Positions 7,249 through 13,888 of a stretch of 16,097 nucleotides of DNA are shown here, piece by piece. Origin of the DNA: Candidatus Peribacteraceae bacterium (lineage in GTDB: Bacteria; Patescibacteriota; Gracilibacteria; Peribacterales; Peribacteraceae); assembly GCA_028717505.1 (NCBI GenBank), contig JAQUNQ010000013.1, positions 1-16,097 on the forward strand, written 5' to 3'. Both the position numbers and the translations under genes were made by a program. The notes beneath the pieces are model-generated. The model was not told the DNA's origin, searched no databases, and saw nothing but the letters and a program-made list of their open reading frames with translations. Within the stretch, counting starts at the first letter, position 1. Each line of letters starts with the position of its first letter.

Positions 7249-8478
7249 GAGCGCTTCCGGGAGGACGGTCTTGAGGTCGAAGAGTACGCCGCCCGGTTTG
7301 ATGGCCTTTGCGAGCATCTGCGGATCTGCAAGGTACTCGCGGTGCGGGACCAGCAGGAGGACGGCATCGAAGGGGCCGCTCGCGAGCGAGCCCGCCTTCA
7401 GCTTCTTCTGCGCGAGGTACTCCGGCGCGGCGAAGGGGTCGTGCACTTCCACCGTGCAGCCGAGCTTCTCCAGATGCTTCACGACATCCTTCGATTTGGA
7501 GTTTCGCGTGTCGGGGATGTTCTCCTTGAAAGTGAGGCCGAGCACGAGCACGCGGGGGCTCTTTGCTCCCTTCAGGGCGGCTACGACTGCCTCAGCCACG
7601 TGCTTGCTCATGGAGTCGTTGAGGGCGCGCCCCGCCGTGATCACCTGCGTTTCCATGCCGAGCCGGCGTGCCTTCTCCACGAGGTAGTAGGGGTCCACGC
7701 CGATGCAGTGGCCGCCCACGAGGCCCGGCAGAAACGGCAGGAAGTTCCACTTGGTCTTCGCGGCCCCCAGGACATCTTTCGTCTGAATGCCGACGCGATG
7801 GCAGAGGAGAGCAATCTCGTTCACGAAGGCGATATTGAGGTCGCGCTGCGCATTCTCGATCGCCTTGGCCATCTCCGCCACCTTGATACTCGGAGCGCGG
7901 TGGATGCCCGCCTCGATAACCGCGCCGTACAGGTCGGCGAGCGCGCGGAGGGTTTTCTCGTCCTGCCCCGAAACGATTTTCTTGATCTTCGTGATCGTGT
8001 GCTCCTTGTCCCCCGGGTTCACGCGCTCTGGTGAATATCCCAGCGTGAAGTCCGTGCCGCACTTCATGCCGGATTCCTTCTCCAGGATGGGGCCGCAGAT
8101 TTCCTCCGTCGTCCCGGGCCAGACCGTGGATTCGTAGACGATAATTGCGCCTTTTTTCATGTGCTTCCCCACCGTGCGACTGGCTCCCTCCACTGGGGAG
8201 AGATCTGGGTTGTTTTTTTCATCGATCGGCGTGGGGATGGCCAGGATGACGATATCCGCCTCTCCAATGGTCTTGGGATCTGTGGTAAAGCGAATGGAGA
8301 CCTCTCTGAGTTGCTCAGGGGAGAGCTCGCACGTGCGATCCGTGCCCTCTTTCAGCTCGCCGATGCGGCGCTCATTGATATCATAGCCGATGACGTCGAA
8401 GCCTTTCCGTGCGAACGCATGCGCGAGCGGTAGACCTACATATCCCAGGCCGACGACGCAGATCACCGGTTTTTTCAT
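7213..8478 (-). CDS. UDP-HexNAc 6-dehydrogenase (TviB/WbpO/WecC type)
   Basis: A 421-residue nucleotide-sugar dehydrogenase. It has an N-terminal Rossmann domain (VVGLGYVGLPLAHAF), AIPTPIDEKNNPDLSP, ESTVWPGTTEE, GYSPERVNPGD, the AEMAKAIEN segment with lysine 205, and the catalytic GLVGGHCIGVDPYYL with C258, then a C-terminal UDP-binding domain. The WNFLPFLPGLVGGHCIGVD form resembles TviB/WbpO, which oxidise UDP-GlcNAc or UDP-GalNAc to the uronic acid with 2 NAD+; UDP-glucose is less likely. The frame extends upstream to 8730, but that part lies inside the divergent gene. ATG 8478 is preceded by TAGACT at seven bases. It is transcribed alone, facing gmd, with overlapping 3' ends. Confidence 0.93.
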   Translation of the reverse strand: MKKPVICVVGLGYVGLPLAHAFARKGFDVIGYDINERRIGELKEGTDRTCELSPEQLREVSIRFTTDPKTIGEADIVILAIPTPIDEKNNPDLSPVEGASRTVGKHMKKGAIIVYESTVWPGTTEEICGPILEKESGMKCGTDFTLGYSPERVNPGDKEHTITKIKKIVSGQDEKTLRALADLYGAVIEAGIHRAPSIKVAEMAKAIENAQRDLNIAFVNEIALLCHRVGIQTKDVLGAAKTKWNFLPFLPGLVGGHCIGVDPYYLVEKARRLGMETQVITAGRALNDSMSKHVAEAVVAALKGAKSPRVLVLGLTFKENIPDTRNSKSKDVVKHLEKLGCTVEVHDPFAAPEYLAQKKLKAGSLASGPFDAVLLLVPHREYLADPQMLAKAIKPGGVLFDLKTVLPEALSQSDRFTYLAL

Positions 8479-8485
8479 GGCGGGG

Positions 8486-8491
8486 AGTCTA
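8486..8491 (-). promoter_or_regulatory. -10-like box TAGACT, leaderless start for the UDP-HexNAc dehydrogenase
   Basis: On the minus strand TAGACT ends seven bases (CCCCGCC) before ATG 8478. It shares a 72-base divergent gap with the box at 8538-8543 on the other strand. No -35 hexamer is recognisable. Confidence 0.5.
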
Positions 8492-8537
8492 GCAGCTTTA
8501 TCGCAGAGGATGGTAGATTCCCCGGAGATTCTCATGA

Positions 8538-8543
8538 TACGCT
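8538..8543 (+). promoter_or_regulatory. -10-like box TACGCT, leaderless start for the GT-C/GtrA fusion gene
   Basis: TACGCT ends seven bases before ATG 8551 and only one base before the in-frame ATG 8545. A transcript starting at the normal distance would exclude 8545, so 8551 is preferred. No -35 match is seen. Confidence 0.45.
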
Positions 8544-8550
8544 CATGCCA

Positions 8551-10143
8551 ATGTCCTCTGCCAAAACATCTCTCCTCGGTTCGCTCGGGATCGTCCTCGT
8601 GCTCACCGTAGCCGTGGCACTCGGTCTCACGGGCGGGCATTCCTTCCCCGAAGGCGACTTCGGCTACTATCAGGCGTTCGTCGCGTCCCTCGCGCGGGGG
8701 AGGGTGGATCTCTCCATTCCGGGTTTCCACGGGTCGGATCTTTTTGCGGTGCCGTGGTTCTGGCTCTCAGCTTCGCCTGTCGCGCAGATTCACGTCTTGC
8801 TTGTCTGGGCCTGCCTCCTCCCGCTCCTCGGCTTCCTCGCGGGCCGTGCACTCTACCGGAGCAATAGGGACGGCATTCTCCTCGCCGTCATCCTCGCCAT
8901 GATGCCCTTCATCTCCTTCGTGGCGTTCCGCGGGTGGACGGGGCCGGCGTACTGGGGGCTCATGCTGCTCTCGCTCATTCTCATCCGTCGCCTGCCGATG
9001 CTGGCCGGCCTGTCATTGGCGCTCGCCATTCTCACCAAGCCGTTTGCTGTGGCGCTCATCCCACTCCTCCTCGTGCTCGCTCCGGGCAAGTCTCTGCTGC
9101 GTCGCGCCGGGTGGCTCGTCATCGCCCTCGGACTGCCGGCTCTGTACGTGCTCTGGCAGTACCTCACGATCCAGCAGGTGTACATGGGTGTGCATACGGA
9201 CATCGGTCTTGCCGGGCTCTGGTTGGGATGGGAGCGCCTGTTCCTCAATGCCACACATGCCTTCCAGATGCTCTTCTCCGTGCACAACTACTTCTATCCC
9301 GATCCCTGCCTCACCGGTGCAGGCAACATGCTCCACACCACGCCTATTCTCATCTTCCTCGGGCTCTTCGCCCTGCTCACTCCCAGCATGTTCTTCCAGA
9401 ATAAGTGGGTGCCCATCGCTCTCCTCCTCGGAGCCGTCGGCGGCATCGTGCTCAATGTGCCGCTCGATCACATGGATCATTTCTACATGGAGGCGGGTGT
9501 CCTCCTCCTCATTCTCGCTGCGCTGCCCGTTCTCCGGAAACATCCGCTCTGGATCCCCTTCGTCCTCCTTACACTGCACTTCCAGTGGTTCTACTTCTAC
9601 CGGGAGTTTCGTTCTTCCTTCCAGCTCACGCCTGCCATCTTCGTGGTGCCGGCGGTCGTGGATGCTCTGTGTCTCTTCTGGATTCTCTTCTCTGCTCCGC
9701 GCATCTGGACGGCGATCCGGTCCTTCTTCCGCGGGTTCCGCTACGAACACTGGGTCTTCGGGCCTGCGCGCGGCACGCGCATCCAGTTCTTCCGCTACTT
9801 CTTCGTGGGCGGCTCCTCGGCTGTGGTGGATTTTTGCGTCTATGTCACTCTTCTCTCTCTCGATACGCACTACCTCCTCGCGCAGTTGGGTGCGTATTGC
9901 ATAGGCTTCATCTGGAATTATCTCTTCTCCATTCTCTGGGTATTCGAGAGCAGCAAGAATTTCGTGCGGGAAGTGGCCGCGACCTTCGTCATCACGATGC
10001 TGGGGCTCCTGTGGACGGAGCTGCTGCTGTACGGGATGGTAGATTTCTTCGATTTGGGAGAAATCACTGCGAAGATCATTGCGACGGCGATCGTTCTCTT
10101 CTGGAACTTCGGGGCGAGAAAGGTGTTCGTGTTTCGCAAGTAA
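8551..10143 (+). CDS. GT-C-like multi-pass membrane protein fused to a C-terminal GtrA domain
   Basis: A 530-residue polytopic protein. Residues ~1-400 carry about ten hydrophobic helices. After the first helix an outside-loop segment PEGDFGYYQAF (acidic residue near 36) recalls the acidic first loop of GT-C enzymes (PMT/ArnT/GT39-87 types). From residue ~408 a second module begins, RIQFFRYFFVGGSSAVVDF, and runs to the end WNFGARKVFVFRK; this is a complete GtrA domain. The fusion suggests that lipid-linked sugar presentation and its use outside the membrane are joined in one chain (inference). A stand-alone GtrA lies at 5741-6127. ATG 8551 is preferred over 8545 on promoter spacing. A clear intrinsic terminator follows. 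Sugar and acceptor are unknown. Confidence 0.85.
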   Translation: MSSAKTSLLGSLGIVLVLTVAVALGLTGGHSFPEGDFGYYQAFVASLARGRVDLSIPGFHGSDLFAVPWFWLSASPVAQIHVLLVWACLLPLLGFLAGRALYRSNRDGILLAVILAMMPFISFVAFRGWTGPAYWGLMLLSLILIRRLPMLAGLSLALAILTKPFAVALIPLLLVLAPGKSLLRRAGWLVIALGLPALYVLWQYLTIQQVYMGVHTDIGLAGLWLGWERLFLNATHAFQMLFSVHNYFYPDPCLTGAGNMLHTTPILIFLGLFALLTPSMFFQNKWVPIALLLGAVGGIVLNVPLDHMDHFYMEAGVLLLILAALPVLRKHPLWIPFVLLTLHFQWFYFYREFRSSFQLTPAIFVVPAVVDALCLFWILFSAPRIWTAIRSFFRGFRYEHWVFGPARGTRIQFFRYFFVGGSSAVVDFCVYVTLLSLDTHYLLAQLGAYCIGFIWNYLFSILWVFESSKNFVREVAATFVITMLGLLWTELLLYGMVDFFDLGEITAKIIATAIVLFWNFGARKVFVFRK

Positions 10144-10149
10144 TCTCAT

Positions 10150-10184
10150 CCATGACAGGAATACTCCTGTCCCGTGGTTTTTTT
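10150..10184 (+). terminator. Intrinsic (rho-independent) terminator after the GT-C/GtrA gene
   Basis: The hairpin has left arm CCATG-ACAGGA (10150/10151-10160), loop ATAC, and right arm TCCTGT, a CC bulge and CGTGG (10165-10177), followed directly by seven Ts (10178-10184). It begins seven bases after the stop codon. It is the only convincing terminator I see in the window and separates this gene from the FAD oxidoreductase gene. Confidence 0.75.
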
Positions 10185-10208
10185 ATTCTCTCTGATGCTT
10201 TCCTACCG

Positions 10209-10214
10209 TAGAGT
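10209..10214 (+). promoter_or_regulatory. -10-like box TAGAGT before the FAD oxidoreductase gene
   Basis: TAGAGT ends nine bases before ATG 10224, the longest spacer in the set. An overlapping TACCGT lies at 10204-10209. The preceding terminator means this gene needs its own promoter. No -35 hexamer stands out. Confidence 0.4.
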
Positions 10215-10223
10215 AGGCCGGTC

Positions 10224-11903
10224 ATGGCGAAGGTTGCCGTCATCGCTGGCGCGGGACCTGCGGGCCTCACTGCAGCCTACGAGCTCCTTAAGCGCACGGA
10301 CATCGTGCCGGTTGTCTGCGAGGTCACGGATGCCATCGGAGGAATCGCGCAGACATACAACTACAAGGGGAACCGCATTGACCTCGGGGGTCACCGCTTC
10401 TTCTCCAAGAGCAGGCGCGTGATGGACTGGTGGTTCAATATCCTCCCCCTGCAGGGGAAGCCCGCTGCGGATACCGTTGAGAAGAAGCACGAAATCGACT
10501 ATGCGGCGGAGGCGATCGTGGAATATCTGTGTCCGGCGTGCGTTCCCTCACCCCGCTCCTCCGGAGCACCCCTCTCCCATCAGATGGGAGAGGGGACGGG
10601 GGTGAGGGCGGTATTCCCCGCCCCCGATCCCGAGCGCGATCATCAAGTGATGCTCCAACGGCCGCGCCTGAGTCGCATCTACCACCGTCGGCACTTCTTC
10701 CCCTACCCGATTGCCATCACTCTCACGGTGGCGCTGCGTCTTGGAATTTTCAACACGTTCCTCATTGGATTGAGCTACATCAAAGCGCACCTCTTCCAGA
10801 TCCGGGATGAAACCTATCTGGATGCCTTCTTCATCAATCGTTTCGGGAAGCGCCTGTATGAGACCTTCTTCAAGGATTATACGGAGAAAGTGTGGGGAAT
10901 CCCCTGCAGCCAGATCCGTTCGGACTGGGGGGCGCAGCGGGTGAAGGGCCTCTCCCTGCGGCGCGCCATCGTCCATGCGGTGAAGGATCTCCTCTCGAGC
11001 GATTTTAAAAAGATGCAAGAAGAGCGCGAGACGACGCTCATCACGCGCTTCTTCTACCCCAAGTTCGGTCCCGGGCAGATGTGGGAGACCGTGGCAGAGC
11101 AGGTGCAGGCATGCGGGGGAGATCTCCGCATGCGCACACGCGTTTCCGGCGTGCATCTCACGGGCGAGCGCGTCACCTCCGTCACCCTGGAAAATACGGA
11201 AACCGGCGAGGAGGAAATCCTGCCCTGTGACTACTTCTTCTCCTCCATGCCGATCAAACATCTCATCGGCATGATGACGCCACATCCGCCTGCCCGCGTG
11301 GTGGAGGTGGCGGAGGGTCTCCCATACCGCGATTTCCTCACTGTGGGGTTACTGCTCAAGAAACTTCATGTACAGGATGGGCGGAAGATCGAAGCCTCGG
11401 TGCCGGATAACTGGATTTATATCCAGGAGGCAGGGGTCCGCGTGGGGCGCGTGCAGATCTTCAATAACTGGAGCCCCTACCTCGTGGCGGATCGCAAACA
11501 TACGGCATGGATCGGGCTCGAGTACTTCGTGAACGAGGGGGGGGATCTCTGGATCAAGCCGGACCGCGAGCTCATCGACTTCGGGATCAATGAGATGGAG
11601 AAGATCCACTTCCTCCGTCGCGAGGATGTGCTGGATGCATGCGTGCTGCGGATGCCCAAGGCCTACCCCGCGTACTTCGGCAGCTACGAACAGCTCCCTG
11701 TGGTGCGCGATTACGTCCGGCAGATCTCCAATCTCTTCCTCATCGGCCGCAACGGCATGCACCGCTACAACAACCAGGATCACAGCATGCTCACGGCGAT
11801 GCACGCGGTGGACAACATTCTCGAGGGGCGGGAGGATGATCTGAATATCTGGGAAGTGAACATCGAGATGGTGTATCACGAGGAACACAAGGGACAACAT
11901 TAG
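10224..11903 (+). CDS. FAD-dependent oxidoreductase, UDP-galactopyranose-mutase-like/NAD_binding_8 family
   Basis: A 559-residue flavoprotein. It starts with a dinucleotide-binding fold (VIAGAGPAGLTAAYELL), then IGGIAQTYNYKG, LGGHRFFSKSRRVMDWW, INRFGKRLYETFFKDYTEKVWG, SDWGAQRVKGLS, and closes with IGRNGMHRYNNQDHSMLTAMHAVDN. These blocks define a family of amine-oxidase/protoporphyrinogen-oxidase-like proteins often found in polysaccharide clusters; the substrate is unsettled. Residues 108-129 are encoded by a palindromic repeat (10545-10608) and have no counterpart in the family as I remember it, making the spacer between ILPLQ and PDPERDHQVML about 25-30 residues longer than usual. A G8 run lies at 11537-11544. 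The 3' end overlaps the convergent gene by four bases. Confidence 0.9.
   Translation: MAKVAVIAGAGPAGLTAAYELLKRTDIVPVVCEVTDAIGGIAQTYNYKGNRIDLGGHRFFSKSRRVMDWWFNILPLQGKPAADTVEKKHEIDYAAEAIVEYLCPACVPSPRSSGAPLSHQMGEGTGVRAVFPAPDPERDHQVMLQRPRLSRIYHRRHFFPYPIAITLTVALRLGIFNTFLIGLSYIKAHLFQIRDETYLDAFFINRFGKRLYETFFKDYTEKVWGIPCSQIRSDWGAQRVKGLSLRRAIVHAVKDLLSSDFKKMQEERETTLITRFFYPKFGPGQMWETVAEQVQACGGDLRMRTRVSGVHLTGERVTSVTLENTETGEEEILPCDYFFSSMPIKHLIGMMTPHPPARVVEVAEGLPYRDFLTVGLLLKKLHVQDGRKIEASVPDNWIYIQEAGVRVGRVQIFNNWSPYLVADRKHTAWIGLEYFVNEGGDLWIKPDRELIDFGINEMEKIHFLRREDVLDACVLRMPKAYPAYFGSYEQLPVVRDYVRQISNLFLIGRNGMHRYNNQDHSMLTAMHAVDNILEGREDDLNIWEVNIEMVYHEEHKGQH
10545..10608 (+). repeat. Compound palindromic repeat (REP/RPE-like) inside the FAD oxidoreductase gene
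   Basis: The outer arms CCCTCACCCC (10545-10554) and GGGGTGAGGG (10599-10608) are perfect inverted repeats of ten bases. The inner arms (10569-10580 and 10584-10595) form a perfect 12-base stem with loop CAG. A small extra hairpin, GCTCC/GGAGC, sits in the left arm at 10555-10567. The unit can thus fold as a branched stem-loop. The CCCTCACCCC/CCCTCTCCC pattern resembles intergenic palindromic repeats known from many bacterial genomes (from memory). Here it is translated in frame without a stop. There is no T-run, and I found no second copy in the window or clear target duplication. Confidence 0.85.
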
Positions 11904-12880
11904 ATATCCCTGCAGTTGAATGCTGTCGAGTCGCACCCCCCAGTGCCGTCGTACACACTATAGTGCGGATTTTCCTCTGCGGTGAACGAGAATGTTCTGC
12001 CGGGATCAGTCTCTGCAGGAAGATGGAGGGTGTGTTTACCGTTTTGAAGTGGTTGGAAGGGGAGGGCTTCCAGGAGAGCGCCGCCCCTTTCCGCTCCAAG
12101 TTCTCCGGTGACTGCGTCGACGATGTGTGACCACTGCGGATGGTAGTAACGCGATCCTTGCGGCGTTGTGATCGCGGTGTGTGCACGTTGGGTGAGCGAA
12201 GAACATATTTGCCAGATGGCCTCAGAAGGAATGTCATTCAGGACATGTGTCATTGTGATGTGCCAAGCGTGATTGGAGTTTCTTGAATGCCGGATATTGC
12301 CAAATTCCTGTGCACGGAATCCGGTTGTTCCACGGAACTTCGCAGGCATCCAAGGGATGTTTGTGAGGTAGGAATTTGGCCATGGACGATGTCTCTTCTG
12401 TATTTGCATCGCAACGGCATCATTGAAAACACCCGAGGAAACCACCCCATCACCGATGATCCCGTGGAGAATTTCATGGAAGAGCACACTCAGCAGTGCA
12501 GGGTCTTCGTTCCTCACTTTGTCCAATGTAGTTTTCAGCAGGAGACCTTGGATCTCGCAGAGCGGCATGGTGTCACTCCGACGTCGAAGTCCCATCGGCG
12601 TGTGTTCCCATTGGAGGGTATTGTTTGGCCAGGTGTAGGACAGGCGCCCGAGAACCTTGCCGCGCATTGCATAGATTCTGAGCGGAACGAGGCGTGCGCT
12701 CGCTGCGGCCTTGAGCGATGGTGGTGCGAGAGAGAGTATCTCCTCCAACATGCGATGGGTGAGATCACAGAGATGTTCTACATCTGCATCCGGAAAGCCA
12801 ACCGTCTCGAATCCCGACGGATCCCCCGCCCCCCAACAATCAGAGATGCCGAACTGGTCGCCTCGTAGGACGTCTCTCAT
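11900..12880 (-). CDS. Unrecognised protein with HExxH motif, possible zinc metalloprotease
   Basis: A 326-residue protein I do not recognise. The one clear motif is SVLFHEILHGIIGDG, with HEILH at residues 135-139, as in zincin metalloproteases; the third zinc ligand is not evident and the HExxHxxGxxH metzincin form is absent. No signal peptide or membrane helix is seen. The C-terminus has two cysteines (GGCDSTAFNC). Two sampled 60-base lines of this gene are 47% GC, against 68% in a sampled line of a neighbour, suggesting a different origin. Start 12880 is chosen because TAGAAT with a TTGACA box ends seven bases before it; ATG 12889 would fall inside that -10. The gene has its own promoter and overlaps the FAD gene by four bases tail to tail. 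A link to polysaccharide synthesis is not evident. Confidence 0.75.
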   Translation of the reverse strand: MRDVLRGDQFGISDCWGAGDPSGFETVGFPDADVEHLCDLTHRMLEEILSLAPPSLKAAASARLVPLRIYAMRGKVLGRLSYTWPNNTLQWEHTPMGLRRRSDTMPLCEIQGLLLKTTLDKVRNEDPALLSVLFHEILHGIIGDGVVSSGVFNDAVAMQIQKRHRPWPNSYLTNIPWMPAKFRGTTGFRAQEFGNIRHSRNSNHAWHITMTHVLNDIPSEAIWQICSSLTQRAHTAITTPQGSRYYHPQWSHIVDAVTGELGAERGGALLEALPFQPLQNGKHTLHLPAETDPGRTFSFTAEENPHYSVYDGTGGCDSTAFNCRDI

Positions 12881-12887
12881 GAATAAC

Positions 12888-12915
12888 ATTCTAAAATTTT
12901 TTTTAAATATGTCAA
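12888..12915 (-). promoter_or_regulatory. Near-consensus sigma-70 promoter (TTGACA-16-TAGAAT) for the HExxH gene
   Basis: On the minus strand a perfect TTGACA (12915-12910) is followed by a 16-base AT-only spacer holding an A8 run, then TAGAAT (12893-12888), then seven bases and ATG 12880. It is the strongest promoter in the window, lying in the 48-base gap after the epimerase gene. It fixes the leaderless geometry used to interpret the other starts. Confidence 0.8.
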
Positions 12916-12928
12916 AAATTATCTCCGC

Positions 12929-13840
12929 TCAATGCGCCGCATACCACTCCACTGCCTTCTTCACCCCCTCCACGAAGGGGACCTTTGGGTCATAGCCCAG
13001 TTTTTTCCGTGCCTTGGAGATGTCCGCCGTGTAGCGCGTCACCTCGCCGGTGCGGGAGGGCTGGATGGTGACAGTGGAAGTGCTCTTGAGGAGTGTGCGG
13101 ATGAGGTTCGCGAGTTCCACGATCGTGTGTGCCTCGCCAAAGGCAATGTTGAATGTTTCCCCCTGTACTCCATCGGTTTTCTGGAGGAGGAGCATCACCG
13201 CTGCCACGGTGTCGTCGATGTATGTGAAATCGAGGCACTTCTCCTTGCCGAAGATCGTGAGCGGCTCATTCTTCCGGGCACGGCGGATGAAAAGGGGGAC
13301 CACGCGCTCAGAATCGTCGTACATACCGTAGACATTGGAGAAGCGGACGATGGTCGTCCCCAATCCGTAGCAGCGGCGGTATGACTCCACGAGTGCCTCC
13401 CCTCCGATTTTACTGGCTGTATAGGGACTCTCGCAGTTCTCCACGCGCACGAGGTCCTCGGTATAGCGATCGACGTGGATGTTGCCGTACGTCTCACGCG
13501 AGGAAGCGAAGATGAACCGCTTCGCGCCGTTCATCCGCGCCCACTCGAGCATGTGGAAGGTGGTGAGGAAGTTGTCGCGCGCCATCTCCGGATGCTCCAC
13601 GAGCTCGTAGACGCGCGCGTTGGCTGCGAGGTGCACGACGACATCTGCTTTGATGTTCGCACCTTGTTCCTTCAGCGCCTTCTCGTTGCGCAGATCGATG
13701 TGCGTGGTGATTTTTTCGATCGCAGGCTGCCATTTATTTGGCTTCCAGTCGATGCCGGTCACTGTGTGCCCCTGCTCGATGAGCTTCTCGCAGAGCCGCG
13801 TGCCGATGGTGCCCGATGATCCGGTGACGAGAATTTTCAT
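12929..13840 (-). CDS. NAD-dependent sugar epimerase/dehydratase (GalE-like extended SDR)
   Basis: A 303-residue extended SDR. The NAD site is LVTGSSGTIGTRL (glycines 7, 10, 13), followed by HLAANARVYE, the catalytic FASSRETYG and SPYTASKIGGEALVE (YxxxK), RFSNVYGMYDDSERVVP and DFTYIDDTVAAVMLLL. The length and pattern fit the UDP-glucose/UDP-uronate/UDP-HexNAc 4-epimerase group, but the exact substrate cannot be read. With the UDP-HexNAc 6-dehydrogenase at 7213-8478, a 4-epimerase acting on a HexNAc or HexNAc-uronate is one possibility (inference). ATG 13840 is preferred over 13843 because TACCAT ends seven bases before it. The divergent GT2 gene starts 48 bases away. Confidence 0.88.
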   Translation of the reverse strand: MKILVTGSSGTIGTRLCEKLIEQGHTVTGIDWKPNKWQPAIEKITTHIDLRNEKALKEQGANIKADVVVHLAANARVYELVEHPEMARDNFLTTFHMLEWARMNGAKRFIFASSRETYGNIHVDRYTEDLVRVENCESPYTASKIGGEALVESYRRCYGLGTTIVRFSNVYGMYDDSERVVPLFIRRARKNEPLTIFGKEKCLDFTYIDDTVAAVMLLLQKTDGVQGETFNIAFGEAHTIVELANLIRTLLKSTSTVTIQPSRTGEVTRYTADISKARKKLGYDPKVPFVEGVKKAVEWYAAH

Positions 13841-13847
13841 CATCGAG

Positions 13848-13853
13848 ATGGTA
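13848..13853 (-). promoter_or_regulatory. -10-like box TACCAT for the GalE-like gene
   Basis: On the minus strand TACCAT ends seven bases before ATG 13840 and four before ATG 13843. It lies only 21 bases from the opposite-strand box at 13875-13880, so any -35 would overlap the other promoter. Confidence 0.45.
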
Positions 13854-13874
13854 GCGTTTTTCTTCACTCTTCCA

Positions 13875-13880
13875 TAGGCT
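13875..13880 (+). promoter_or_regulatory. -10-like box TAGGCT for the GT2/GT-C operon
   Basis: TAGGCT ends eight bases before ATG 13889 (five before GTG 13886). No -35 consensus is seen; that position would overlap the divergent -10 at 13848-13853. Confidence 0.45.
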
Positions 13881-13888
13881 AATGGGTG

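Noticed and set aside
7213..8730. 505-residue form of the UDP-HexNAc dehydrogenase
   Set aside because: The extra N-terminal part lies within the divergent GT-C gene and precedes a textbook Rossmann start (MKKPVICVVGLGYVG) at 8478.
9013..10149. 378-codon open frame on the minus strand opposite the GT-C/GtrA gene
   Set aside because: It is dominated by E, R, H and D, as expected from the antisense of hydrophobic codons in GC-rich DNA; no motifs, and the plus strand has a clear membrane protein.
10545..10608. The palindrome as an intrinsic terminator
   Set aside because: It lies in the middle of an intact conserved coding frame and has no following T-run.
12287..12868. 193-codon plus-strand frame antisense to the HExxH gene
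   Set aside because: No start signal, no recognisable motif; the minus-strand frame is longer, has the near-consensus promoter and the HExxH motif.
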